The notes beneath the pieces were generated by a model. That model was not told the DNA's origin, made no database searches, and saw only the letters and a list, made by a program, of their open reading frames with translations. From contig CANMXH010000044.1 of NCBI GenBank assembly GCA_947501315.1, positions 1 to 13,859 of the forward strand: a DNA stretch of 13,859 bases, in the 5' to 3' direction. This document shows, piece after piece, positions 7,460-13,859 of this stretch (positions within the stretch are counted from its first letter, which is position 1; each line of letters starts with the position of its first letter). A program made the position numbers and the translations under genes. Origin of the DNA: Caulobacteraceae bacterium (GTDB lineage: Bacteria > Pseudomonadota > Alphaproteobacteria > Caulobacterales > Caulobacteraceae).

Positions 7460-9169
7460 CTATTCCTTCGACGCCGCCTTCTCACGCATGGCCGCACCCA
7501 GGATGTCGCCCAGCGAGGCACCCGAATCCGAGGAGCCGAACTGTTCGATGGCCGAGGCCTCGTCCTTCATTTCCAGCGCCTTGACCGACACCGAGACGCG
7601 GCGCGAGGCCTTGTCGATGGCGGTGATCATGGCGTCGATACGGTCACCGACCGAATAGCGCTCGGGGTTCTGCTCATTGCGGTCGCGCGACAGGTCGGAC
7701 TTGCGGATGAAGGCCGAAACCGGCGCGTCATCCTCGCCGAACTTGACCTCGATGCCGCCGGACTCGATCGAGGTGACCGTGACCGTGACCTGCTGGCCCT
7801 TCTTGTAGGTGTCGCCTTCGGCGATCGGATCGCCGCCCAGCTGTTTGATGCCCAGCGAGACGCGTTCCTTCTCGACGTCGACGTCGAGAACCTTGGCCTT
7901 GACCATCTCGCCCTTGCGGTAGCGCTGGATGGCTTCCTCGCCGGAGACGTTCCAGTCCAGGTCGGACAGGTGCACCATGCCGTCGATGTCGTTGTCCAGG
8001 CCAATGAACAGGCCGAATTCGGTGGCGTTCTTGACCTCGCCCTCGACGGTCGAACCGATCGGGTTGGCGGCCACGAAGGCATCCCACGGATTGTCCTGGG
8101 CCTGTTTGAGGCCCAGCGAGATACGGCGCTTGGAGGCGTCGACATCCAGCACGACCACATCGACTTCCTGCGAGGTCGAGACGATCTTGCCCGGGTGGAC
8201 GTTCTTCTTGGTCCAGGACATTTCCGAGACGTGGACCAGACCTTCGACGCCGGCTTCCAGCTCAACAAACGCGCCGTAGTCCGTGATGTTGGTGATGCGG
8301 CCGGTCATCTTGGCACCGACCGGGTATTTGGCTTCGACGCCGTCCCACGGATCGGTCTGCAGCTGCTTCATGCCGAGGCTGATGCGCTGGGTGTCCGGGT
8401 TGATCTTGACGATCTGGACCTTGACGGTGTCGCCGACGGCGAGGACCTGCGAGGGGTGCGAGACACGCTTCCAAGACATGTCGGTGACGTGCAGCAGGCC
8501 GTCGATGCCGCCCAGGTCCACGAACGCGCCGTAGTCGGTGATGTTCTTGACCACACCTTCGCGGACTTCGCCTTCCAGCAGCTGGCCGACCAGTTCGGTG
8601 CGCTGTTCGGCGCGGGCTTCCTCGAGGATGGCGCGGCGCGAGACGACGATATTGCCGCGCGGGCGGTCCATTTTCAGGATGGCGAAGGGCTGTTCCTTGC
8701 CCATCAGCGGACCGACGTCGCGGACCGGGCGGATATCGACCTGCGAGCCCGGCAGGAAGGCCGAGGCACCGCCGAGGTCGACGGTGAAGCCGCCCTTGAC
8801 GCGACCGACGATGGCGCCGTTGACCGGCACGCCCTCGGCGAACACGACTTCCAGACGGGTCCAGGCTTCTTCGCGACGCGCCTTGTCGCGGCTGATGACG
8901 GCTTCACCCAGGGCGTTCTCGACGCGCTCGAGGTAGACTTCGACATTGTCGCCGACCTTCGGGATGACGGCGCCTTCGCCGATGCCGAACTCGCGGGCCG
9001 GGATCCGGCCTTCGGTCTTCAGACCGACGTCGATGATCAGGATGTCCTTTTCGATGCCGACGACGCGGCCGTGGACGACCTGACCTTCGCCGAGGTCACG
9101 GCCCTGAAGGGTTTCGTCGAGCAGCGCGGCGAAATCATCGCGCGAGGGGGAGAAGCTGGTGTCAGTCAT
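7460..9169 (-). CDS. rpsA: 30S ribosomal protein S1
   Basis: S1 binds mRNA on the small ribosomal subunit and promotes initiation on messages with weak Shine-Dalgarno sequences. The 569-aa product has six OB-fold S1 domains, roughly at residues 28-95, 114-180, 197-270, 284-356, 371-443 and 458-532. Domains 3-5 are best conserved, with repeated NITDYGAFV, GLLHVTDMSW / GLVHVSEMSW and RISLG motifs. A short C-terminal tail (SLGDILGAAMREKA) is typical of alphaproteobacterial S1. The ATG at 9169 has no clear Shine-Dalgarno, as is common for rpsA. A 154-bp gap to cmk contains a CGCGC/GCGCG hairpin (about 9205-9229) and could hold a promoter or autoregulatory leader. Confidence 0.98.
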   Translation of the reverse strand: MTDTSFSPSRDDFAALLDETLQGRDLGEGQVVHGRVVGIEKDILIIDVGLKTEGRIPAREFGIGEGAVIPKVGDNVEVYLERVENALGEAVISRDKARREEAWTRLEVVFAEGVPVNGAIVGRVKGGFTVDLGGASAFLPGSQVDIRPVRDVGPLMGKEQPFAILKMDRPRGNIVVSRRAILEEARAEQRTELVGQLLEGEVREGVVKNITDYGAFVDLGGIDGLLHVTDMSWKRVSHPSQVLAVGDTVKVQIVKINPDTQRISLGMKQLQTDPWDGVEAKYPVGAKMTGRITNITDYGAFVELEAGVEGLVHVSEMSWTKKNVHPGKIVSTSQEVDVVVLDVDASKRRISLGLKQAQDNPWDAFVAANPIGSTVEGEVKNATEFGLFIGLDNDIDGMVHLSDLDWNVSGEEAIQRYRKGEMVKAKVLDVDVEKERVSLGIKQLGGDPIAEGDTYKKGQQVTVTVTSIESGGIEVKFGEDDAPVSAFIRKSDLSRDRNEQNPERYSVGDRIDAMITAIDKASRRVSVSVKALEMKDEASAIEQFGSSDSGASLGDILGAAMREKAASKE

Positions 9170-9323
9170 ACGGTGGTTGGGTTTCTAACGGTTATGGCGC
9201 GCGACCGAAGGGCCCCGCGCGAGGTGGTTGAAAAACAGGATCAGGTCGTCGGGATACGAGGCCGGTAAAGGTCAGGACGCCCGCGGAAGCCGAGGATGAC
9301 GCGCTGGATTTGCCTTGGGGTCC

Positions 9324-9974
9324 CTAAAGACCGTGCCGGACACGCGCCGCCTCGACGATACGGCGGGCCGCATCGAAGGCGGTCTCTATATCCATATCGG
9401 TCGTATCCAGCAAGACGGCGTCTTTGGCCTGGACCATGGGGGCGGCGCCCCGGCCGGCGTCGCGTTCGTCCCGGCGCATGATATCGGCCAGCATGTCCTC
9501 ATAGGCGATGACGTCGCCGCGGCCGGTCAGCTGCTTCCAGCGACGCATGGCGCGGACCTCCGGCGTCGCCGTGATGAACAGCTTGGCCATGGCGTCCGGG
9601 GCGATGACGGTGCCGATGTCGCGCCCGTCCAGTACCGCACCGCCCGGCCGGGCAGCAAAGGCGCGCTGGAAGTCCAGGAGGGCGGCCCTCACGCCCGGAT
9701 AGCCCGCGACCCGGCTGGCGGCCTCGCCGGCACCCCGGTCGGTCAGGCGCTGGATATCGGTCAGGTGACCGGCGTCCAGCGCCCGCGCCACCGCTTCCGC
9801 CGCGGCAGAGTCGTCGAGGGATCCGCCGGAATCCAGCACGCCCAGTCCCACGGCGCGGTAGAGCAGGCCGGTATCCAGATGCGGCAGCCCCCGGGCCTGC
9901 GCCAGCCGGGCGGCGATGGTGCCCTTGCCCGAGGCGGCGGGTCCGTCGACGGCGATGATGAGAGGTGGGTTCAT
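9324..9974 (-). CDS. cmk: Cytidylate kinase
   Basis: This enzyme phosphorylates CMP and dCMP to the diphosphates in cytosolic pyrimidine nucleotide salvage. The 216-aa product starts MNPPLIIAVDGPAASGKGT, which contains the P-loop at residues 11-19, and carries the Cmk signature LDGRDIGTVIAPDA at about 115-128, followed by FITATPEVRAMRRWKQL and YEDMLADIMRRDERD (lid and nucleoside-binding region). The frame is open further upstream, but the start at 9974 matches the family and forms an ATGA overlap with the stop of the preceding small gene, implying translational coupling. Gene order aroA-(small gene)-cmk-rpsA is conserved in proteobacteria apart from the small gene. Confidence 0.96.
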   Translation of the reverse strand: MNPPLIIAVDGPAASGKGTIAARLAQARGLPHLDTGLLYRAVGLGVLDSGGSLDDSAAAEAVARALDAGHLTDIQRLTDRGAGEAASRVAGYPGVRAALLDFQRAFAARPGGAVLDGRDIGTVIAPDAMAKLFITATPEVRAMRRWKQLTGRGDVIAYEDMLADIMRRDERDAGRGAAPMVQAKDAVLLDTTDMDIETAFDAARRIVEAARVRHGL

Positions 9975-10270
9975 GGGCGAGGCACGTAACGCTGACCTGC
10001 GGCGCCGAGAAGAAGAATGATCCCGGTTGTGCCGAAAAACACCGCCGGCATGACGCCGCGCAGCATAACGATAGTCTTGAAGTCCTGTGCGTTTGTCGCG
10101 GCATCCACCTGGCGGAAGAACGGGCCATCCTCGTACCGCGACCGCTTTCGCCACGTCGAGCCGTCACGCAGGTCGATCCATGAGGCGCCGGCCCAGACAA
10201 GAGCCAGGGCGATGACAAGCAGACCGGCATGCGCCAGCTTCCGGGCCCGGGAGGCGGGCGCACCCCTCAT
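9971..10270 (-). CDS. Small two-helix membrane protein of unknown function
   Basis: The 99-aa product has a positively charged N-terminus (MRGAPASRARKLAHA), a hydrophobic helix at about 15-33 (GLLVIALALVWAGASW), a charged loop rich in Arg, Asp and Glu (RDGSTWRKRSRYEDGPFFRQ), and a second hydrophobic segment at about 67-91 (IVMLRGVMPAVFFGTTGIIL). It is predicted to lie in the inner membrane. It overlaps aroA by ATGA at its start and cmk by ATGA at its end, which argues strongly that it is a real translated gene of this operon. I do not recognise the family, and its neighbours in shikimate and nucleotide metabolism do not reveal its role. Confidence 0.75.
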   Translation of the reverse strand: MRGAPASRARKLAHAGLLVIALALVWAGASWIDLRDGSTWRKRSRYEDGPFFRQVDAATNAQDFKTIVMLRGVMPAVFFGTTGIILLLGAAGQRYVPRP

Positions 10271-11580
10271 GCGATCACGCCGCCCAGCCCGCGCATCAAC
10301 GCCACAAACCCTGGAAAGCTCGTCGCGATCATCCCCGGCTCGTCGACAGTGACCGCCTCGTCCGCCGCCAGACCCAGCACCAGATGGCTCATGGCGATGC
10401 GGTGGTCGCCGTGGGTGGTCACGGTCGCGCCGCCTCGCACCGCCCCCCCGAAGACCGTGAAACCTTCGGGCTCCTCCTCGACACGGACGCCGCAGGCGGT
10501 CAGGCCCGCCACCATCAGGGCGATGCGGTCGCTCTCCTTGACCCGCATCTCGCCGATGCCGCGCATCACCGTGGCCCCCTCCGCGAAGGCGGCGGTCGCC
10601 GCGAGGACCGGATATTCGTCAATCATCGCGGCGGCCCGCTCCGGCGGCACGACCATGCCCTTCAGCGTCGAATGGCGGGCGGTGACGTCGCCGACCTCCT
10701 CGCCCCCGGCCATCCGGCGGTTCGAGACGGTCAGGTCGGCGCCCATCTCGCGCCAGGTTTCGAACAGTCCGGTGCGCAGCGGGTTCAGCATCACGCCCTC
10801 GACCGTCACTTCCGAGCCTGGAACGATCAGGCCGGCCGCCAGCGGAAAGGCGGCGGAGGAGGGATCGCCCGGCACGGCGATGGCGGTTCCGGTCAGGGGC
10901 TGGCCACCCTGAAGACTGACCCGCCAGCCCTCGCCGACCGGCCGGATCCCGACCTCGACCCCGAAAGCCCTGAGCATCCGCTCGGTATGATCCCGGCTCG
11001 GCTCCGCCTCCGTCACCTTGGTGACGCCGGCGGCGTTGAGCCCTGCCAGCAGGATGGCCGACTTGATCTGGGCCGAGGCCACGGTCTGGACATGGTCGAT
11101 GGCCGACAGCCCGCCGCCGGTGACCGCGACCGGCAGCCGGTCCCCGGCGTCCTGCCAGTTGAACCGCGCACCCATTGCAGCGAGCGGCCCGGTCACCCGT
11201 TTCATCGGGCGTTTCCGCAGGCTGGCGTCGCCATCGAAATCCGTGGTGATCGGATATCCCGCCGCCGCCCCCATCAGCAGGCGCACACCGGTGCCGGCGT
11301 TGCCGCAGTCGATGACGCCCGTCGGCTGTGTGAACCCGCCCTGCCCCGTCACCCGCCAGCGGCCCTGGCCCAGACGTTCGACCGTGGCGCCGAAGGCCTC
11401 GACCGCCCGCGCCGTGGCCAGGATGTCGTCGCCCTCCAGCAGGCCCTCGATGTCGGTGACGCCGTTCGCCATGGCCCCGAGAATCAGGGCGCGGTGGGAG
11501 ATCGACTTGTCACCCGGTGCCCGCACCCGACCTGACAGCGCGGGGCTGCGGCGGGCGGTCAGATGGGCGGGAATCGACAC
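10267..11580 (-). CDS. aroA: 3-phosphoshikimate 1-carboxyvinyltransferase (EPSP synthase)
   Basis: The enzyme joins phosphoenolpyruvate to shikimate-3-phosphate, the sixth step of the shikimate pathway, in the cytosol. From GTG 11580 it is 437 aa. The start is supported by GGAG 8 nt upstream; the frame is open to 11697 but the extra residues are unlike the family. Motifs seen are APGDKSISHR (21-30), GNAGTGVR (93-100), GDASLRKRPMKR (117-128), SAQIKSAILLAGLN, RDHTERML, PGDPSSAAFPL, MIDEYPVL, RVKESDR and DHRIAMS. RPMKR, RDHTE and SAQxKSA match the class II (Agrobacterium CP4-like) branch. The residue matching the CP4 Ala that gives glyphosate insensitivity is Gly96 here. It is first in an operon with the small membrane gene and cmk, and divergent from the FYDLN-type gene. 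Confidence 0.96.
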   Translation of the reverse strand: MSIPAHLTARRSPALSGRVRAPGDKSISHRALILGAMANGVTDIEGLLEGDDILATARAVEAFGATVERLGQGRWRVTGQGGFTQPTGVIDCGNAGTGVRLLMGAAAGYPITTDFDGDASLRKRPMKRVTGPLAAMGARFNWQDAGDRLPVAVTGGGLSAIDHVQTVASAQIKSAILLAGLNAAGVTKVTEAEPSRDHTERMLRAFGVEVGIRPVGEGWRVSLQGGQPLTGTAIAVPGDPSSAAFPLAAGLIVPGSEVTVEGVMLNPLRTGLFETWREMGADLTVSNRRMAGGEEVGDVTARHSTLKGMVVPPERAAAMIDEYPVLAATAAFAEGATVMRGIGEMRVKESDRIALMVAGLTACGVRVEEEPEGFTVFGGAVRGGATVTTHGDHRIAMSHLVLGLAADEAVTVDEPGMIATSFPGFVALMRGLGGVIA

Positions 11581-11630
11581 CCGGCGGTCTCCGAACAGGT
11601 CAATCGGGCGCGGGGGCGCAGAGATGGCTT

Positions 11631-11636
11631 TTGACA
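11631..11636 (+). promoter_or_regulatory. Possible -35 element for the FYDLN-type gene
   Basis: TTGACA, a perfect sigma70-type -35 hexamer, lies in the 119-bp gap between the divergent aroA and FYDLN-type genes, pointing at the latter. No convincing -10 follows at 16-18 nt, so the promoter is tentative. Confidence 0.3.
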
Positions 11637-11699
11637 GCGGCGTCAGGGGGTGGCAAGGGAGCCGCCCCTTTTCCCCACTCCCGCCAAAGGTCTTCAACC

Positions 11700-12161
11700 G
11701 TGGCCAAACCCGAACTGGGCCAGAAGCAGGTCTGCCCGAACTGCCAGGCCAAATTCTACGACCTGGGCCGTCGCCCCGCCCACTGCCCCAAATGCGGCAC
11801 CGACTTCGATCCGGAGGAGGCGCTGAAGCTGCGCAACCGTCGCGGCCGCCCGGCCGGCTATGCCGCCGATGACTCTGATGAAGATCAGGTCAAGGACAAG
11901 AAGGTCGACGGCGACGAGGACGAGGAAGAAGAAGCGGTCGCAACGCCCGAGATCGATGAGGAAGGCCACGAGCCGATCCTGACGCCGGACGACGATGACG
12001 ACGCCGTCGTCGACCCGACCGAAGAGCCCGGCATGGGTGAAGCGACCGAGGATGACGACGTCCTGGCCGACGATGATGATGACGACTCCGTCCCCTTCAT
12101 CGAGGACGAGGACGACGACAATTTCGAAGATGAGATCAAGGCGCCGAAGGACGACGAATAG
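11700..12161 (+). CDS. FYDLN-acid (TIGR02300-type) protein: zinc ribbon with acidic tail
   Basis: The 153-aa product starts VAKPELGQKQVCPNCQAKFY from a GTG, with AAAGG 9 nt upstream; the frame is open further upstream but the family begins at this point. An N-terminal zinc ribbon has two CxxC pairs (C12/C15 and C29/C32) around the signature FYDLG. From about residue 60 to the end the chain is very rich in Asp and Glu, with runs of five or six Asp, and is probably disordered. The family is widespread and conserved in alphaproteobacteria but its function is unknown. A highly acidic partner could mimic nucleic acid or act as a chaperone; that is speculation. Hairpins follow the stop codon. Confidence 0.9.
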   Translation: MAKPELGQKQVCPNCQAKFYDLGRRPAHCPKCGTDFDPEEALKLRNRRGRPAGYAADDSDEDQVKDKKVDGDEDEEEEAVATPEIDEEGHEPILTPDDDDDAVVDPTEEPGMGEATEDDDVLADDDDDDSVPFIEDEDDDNFEDEIKAPKDDE

Positions 12162-12174
12162 GACTTTCCGGGCC

Positions 12175-12241
12175 CCTGCCGCGCTTCGCCTTCCTTGCAG
12201 CGCGGCAGGATCGGGCCTCCCGACGGCGGCGTGTCGGGAGG
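12175..12241 (+). terminator. Paired hairpins downstream of the FYDLN-type gene
   Basis: Two perfect stems follow the stop codon: CCTGCCGCGCT (12175-12185) with AGCGCGGCAGG (12199-12209), and CCTCCCGAC (12216-12224) with GTCGGGAGG (12233-12241). No T-run follows either, so they may stabilise the 3' end or act as weak or Rho-aided terminators. The rest of the gap to the tRNA (12242-12386) holds the possible tRNA promoter and no gene. Confidence 0.5.
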
Positions 12242-12289
12242 TCCCGGAGGGCCAACGATCGCGGCCCAAAATAAATGGCTGAACCGGGC

Positions 12290-12318
12290 TTGATCGTGAT
12301 CAGGCCCTGACATAGGTT
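12290..12318 (+). promoter_or_regulatory. Possible promoter of the tRNA-Ala gene
   Basis: TTGATC (12290-12295) and TAGGTT (12313-12318) are 17 nt apart, which would start transcription about 60 nt before the tRNA. The -10 match is poor. TGATC-GT-GATCA overlaps it as a small dyad. Confidence 0.3.
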
Positions 12319-12386
12319 CCGCCGCCTCGCAGAAGGGCCTCCCGGCCCCCACGCGATCCGACCGGCAGGCCCCGCGCCTGACGATT

Positions 12387-12462
<76 letters not shown>

Positions 12463-12463
12463 T

Positions 12464-12495
12464 CGAAGGCCCTGCGGGAGACCGCGGGGCCTTCG
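12464..12495 (+). terminator. Hairpin terminator after tRNA-Ala
   Basis: A 14-bp stem (12464-12477 with 12482-12495, one T-G wobble) with a GAGA tetraloop lies directly after the tRNA CCA end. The T-tract behind it is poor, so termination may be partial. Confidence 0.65.
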
Positions 12496-12511
12496 TCCAT
12501 TTCGGGACCCG

Positions 12512-12539
12512 TTGATCTCTGCACCATCCCGCCCCATCT
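12512..12539 (+). promoter_or_regulatory. Possible heat-shock (RpoH-type) promoter of hsp20
   Basis: TTGATC (12512-12517) and CCCATCT (12533-12539) are 15 nt apart and loosely resemble an alphaproteobacterial RpoH promoter. The position suits a leader of about 65 nt before the hsp20 ATG. The match is weak; the main support is that Hsp20 genes are usually heat-induced. Confidence 0.28.
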
Positions 12540-12612
12540 GGAGTGTTGGCCGACGCCTTGCCGATGACGGGGGGCGCAGACGGCTGAAGGCCTGCTTCGG
12601 GGGCGAGAGACA

Positions 12613-13035
12613 ATGACGACACGGACCATCCTTTTCGACAGCCCCTTCCTGCTGGGCTTCGACCATACCCGCGCCCTGATCGACCGCGCCGCCCGGGCTG
12701 CGGCGGACAGCTATCCCCCCTACAATGTGGAACAGCGTGGCGAGCATTCGGTGCGCATCTCCCTGGCCATCGCCGGCTTCGGGCCGGATGATCTGATGAT
12801 CACCCTGGAAGGCCGCCAGCTGACCATCGCCGGCAAACGCGAGCCGGGTCCCGAACAGGCCGAACAGGCCTTCCTGCATCGCGGCATCGCCGGGCGCGGC
12901 TTCGTACGCAGTTTCGTGCTCGCCGACGGTCTGGAGGTCGATGCGGCCCACCTCGAGCACGGGCTGCTGCACGTCGACATGAGCCGCCCGGAGGACCTCC
13001 CGGCGGTCCGGCGGATCCCCATCACCACCGGCTGA
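12613..13035 (+). CDS. Small heat shock protein, Hsp20/IbpA family
   Basis: This is an ATP-independent holdase chaperone that binds unfolding proteins in the cytosol. The 140-aa product has a short N-terminal arm (FDSPFLLGFDHTRALID), an alpha-crystallin domain at about 36-125 (YNVEQRGEHSVRISLAIAGF, LEGRQLTIAGKRE, FVRSFVLADGLEVDAAHLEHG) with the GxL-type motif GLL at 117-119, and a C-terminal IxI motif (IPI, 135-137) that mediates oligomer assembly. The ATG at 12613 follows a purine-rich GGGGGCGAGAG leader. The DUF1150 gene begins 5 nt after its stop, a pairing common in alphaproteobacteria. A leader-based temperature control (ROSE-like) is known for some such genes but is not clearly visible here. 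Confidence 0.93.
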   Translation: MTTRTILFDSPFLLGFDHTRALIDRAARAAADSYPPYNVEQRGEHSVRISLAIAGFGPDDLMITLEGRQLTIAGKREPGPEQAEQAFLHRGIAGRGFVRSFVLADGLEVDAAHLEHGLLHVDMSRPEDLPAVRRIPITTG

Positions 13036-13040
13036 CCCTG

Positions 13041-13301
13041 ATGACGCCCACCACCCTCATGTCCGGAGAAGATTTCAGGGGTCTGGGCGCGCCCGACCTC
13101 GTCTATGTGCGCCAGATCCGCGCCGCCGACGTCATGGACGACGTCGCCACAACCACGACCCGGGGTCTGTCGCTCGAACCCGACGCCATCCTGTACGCCT
13201 TGCATGGCGCGGACGGCGAGCGGCTGGCCGTCATGATGGACCGCGCATCCGCCTTCTCCGCCGCCCTGGCCCATGCGCTGGAGCCGGTCTCGGTTCACTA
13301 G
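13041..13301 (+). CDS. DUF1150 family protein
   Basis: The 86-aa product (GLGAPDLVYVRQIRAADVMD, GLSLEPDAILYALHGADGER, LAVMMDRASAFSAALAHALE) resembles the short DUF1150 family, which is conserved in alphaproteobacteria and commonly sits next to a small heat shock gene. It is soluble, with no membrane segment or catalytic motif visible. Its function is unknown. The 5-nt spacing from hsp20 and the lack of its own strong ribosome binding site suggest co-expression with the chaperone, so a role in stress proteostasis is a reasonable inference. Confidence 0.85.
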   Translation: MTPTTLMSGEDFRGLGAPDLVYVRQIRAADVMDDVATTTTRGLSLEPDAILYALHGADGERLAVMMDRASAFSAALAHALEPVSVH

Positions 13302-13354
13302 ACCGTTCTTCGCTTGAGTTGACGCACCGTCCGGGGCCTTGCCCGGCGATGGCT

Positions 13355-13553
13355 GGTTCATCACAAAGGACACAAAGGAAGCCACAAAGGCCACAACGGG
13401 TCCGGTGCCGTCCTCCGAACCAACCCCGCAGTTGCATGGGATCCCTGCGGCGTACGCCGCGATCCCAAATCAGCCCTCGCAGGCATCGACCCCGACACGG
13501 TCCGGCTCTTTTCGTGTCCTTCGTGGCTTGCTTGGTGCCCTTTGTGATGAACC
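13355..13553. repeat. 199-bp inverted-repeat element between DUF1150 and ptsN
   Basis: Two 40-nt arms, 13355-13394 and the reverse complement of 13514-13553, match at 35 of 40 positions and begin with 15 identical bases (GGTTCATCACAAAGG). The arms are built of short CACAAAGGA-like units, so the left arm also shows a short tandem pattern. The core contains a 14-bp perfect palindrome, GCGGCGTACGCCGC (13447-13460), flanked by TGGGATC and GATCCCA. No transposase is encoded and no target duplication is evident, so it may be a non-autonomous mobile element or a dispersed repeat. The surrounding gap, 13302-13718, holds no credible gene; the open frames through it have no family-like composition. Confidence 0.7.
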
Positions 13554-13718
13554 TTCCAGCTGCCGCGCCTCATTTGAAGGATCGGCGGCAGATTCACCTC
13601 AGCCGACGATGGCTCCAGGGCGGTTGACGCCGGCATCCGCAGGTCGCGCAGCCAAAGGCTCGAGCGCCATGGGACGGCGGGCGGAGATGCAGATGGCCCG
13701 TCGACCCCGGTGAGGGCG

Positions 13719-13859
13719 TCAGGCCGCCGTCGCCGAAACCTGATCCCTGACGAACAGGGCGCGGATCGCATCGACGGTTCGGGCCTGACGCAATTGTTCT
13801 CGCATCTCGGGAGAACGAAGCGCCCGGGACACAGCCGCGAGGGCGCGCAGGTGTTCTGC
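13719..13859 (-). CDS. ptsN: Probable PtsN (EIIA-Ntr) C-terminal end, partial
   Basis: Only the last 46 codons lie in the window; the gene begins beyond the right edge. The segment AEHLRALAAVSRALRSPEMR followed by EQLRQARTVDAIRALF matches the C-terminal helices of nitrogen phosphotransferase EIIA proteins (HL..LA.VS..L....... LR.......AL..L). PtsN is the terminal phosphoacceptor of the PTS-Ntr regulatory chain, which links nitrogen and potassium status to regulation; the phosphorylated histidine is outside the window. Other members of the EIIA (fructose/mannitol) family are possible because only the tail is seen. Confidence 0.65.
   Translation of the reverse strand, partial: AEHLRALAAVSRALRSPEMREQLRQARTVDAIRALFVRDQVSATAA

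Noticed and set aside
7970..9268. 432-codon plus-strand open frame opposite rpsA
   Set aside because: It is Asp/Val-rich antisense of the S1 repeats, produced by the codon bias of rpsA.
13319..13771. Open frames on both strands through the 13.3-13.8 kb gap
   Set aside because: They run through the inverted-repeat element, lack ribosome binding sites and domain-like sequence, and the minus frame overlaps the probable ptsN tail out of frame.
13796..13816. GTTCTC...GAGAAC inverted repeat resembling a LexA site
   Set aside because: The alphaproteobacterial site is a direct GTTC-N7-GTTC repeat, and this one lies inside the probable ptsN coding region.

Overview
The window is GC-rich chromosomal DNA from an alphaproteobacterium, most likely in Caulobacteraceae (Brevundimonas-like). 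The evidence is an imuA-imuB-dnaE2 cassette behind a perfect alphaproteobacterial LexA operator (GTTC-N7-GTTC), an aroA-cmk-rpsA-ihfB order, a FYDLN-acid (TIGR02300-type) protein, an Hsp20-DUF1150 pair, and what looks like the tail of ptsN. The genus is inferred from overall style only.

Region 1 (1-5195, minus strand) is the SOS mutagenesis cassette. imuA, imuB and dnaE2 are read leftwards from the LexA box at 5216-5230. imuA and imuB overlap by about 95-98 nt and imuB and dnaE2 by 4 nt, so they should be transcribed and translated together. DnaE2 is the error-prone polymerase, ImuB a Y-family-like protein without the catalytic acidic residues, and ImuA a RecA-like accessory protein without a Walker A. 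dnaE2 runs off the left edge and carries a 153-bp palindromic repeat inserted in frame in its N-terminal PHP region.

Region 2 (5196-6512, plus) is a divergent gene for a predicted two-lobed GNAT-like acyltransferase whose upstream region contains the same LexA box.

Region 3 (6534-11580, minus) is a housekeeping block. In transcription order it is aroA (EPSP synthase), a small two-helix membrane protein, cmk, rpsA with a strong terminator, then ihfB and mscL. aroA, the membrane protein and cmk are joined by 4-nt ATGA overlaps.

Region 4 (11700-13301, plus) holds the acidic FYDLN-type zinc-ribbon protein, tRNA-Ala(GGC) with a hairpin terminator, and an hsp20-DUF1150 pair. Region 5 (13302-13859) is an intergenic stretch with a 199-bp inverted-repeat element, followed by the 3' end of a probable ptsN on the minus strand.

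Most genes are conserved and recognisable. The least ordinary items are the in-frame repeat in dnaE2, the LexA box shared with the acyltransferase, the unknown membrane protein locked into the aroA-cmk operon, and the inverted-repeat element near the right end.
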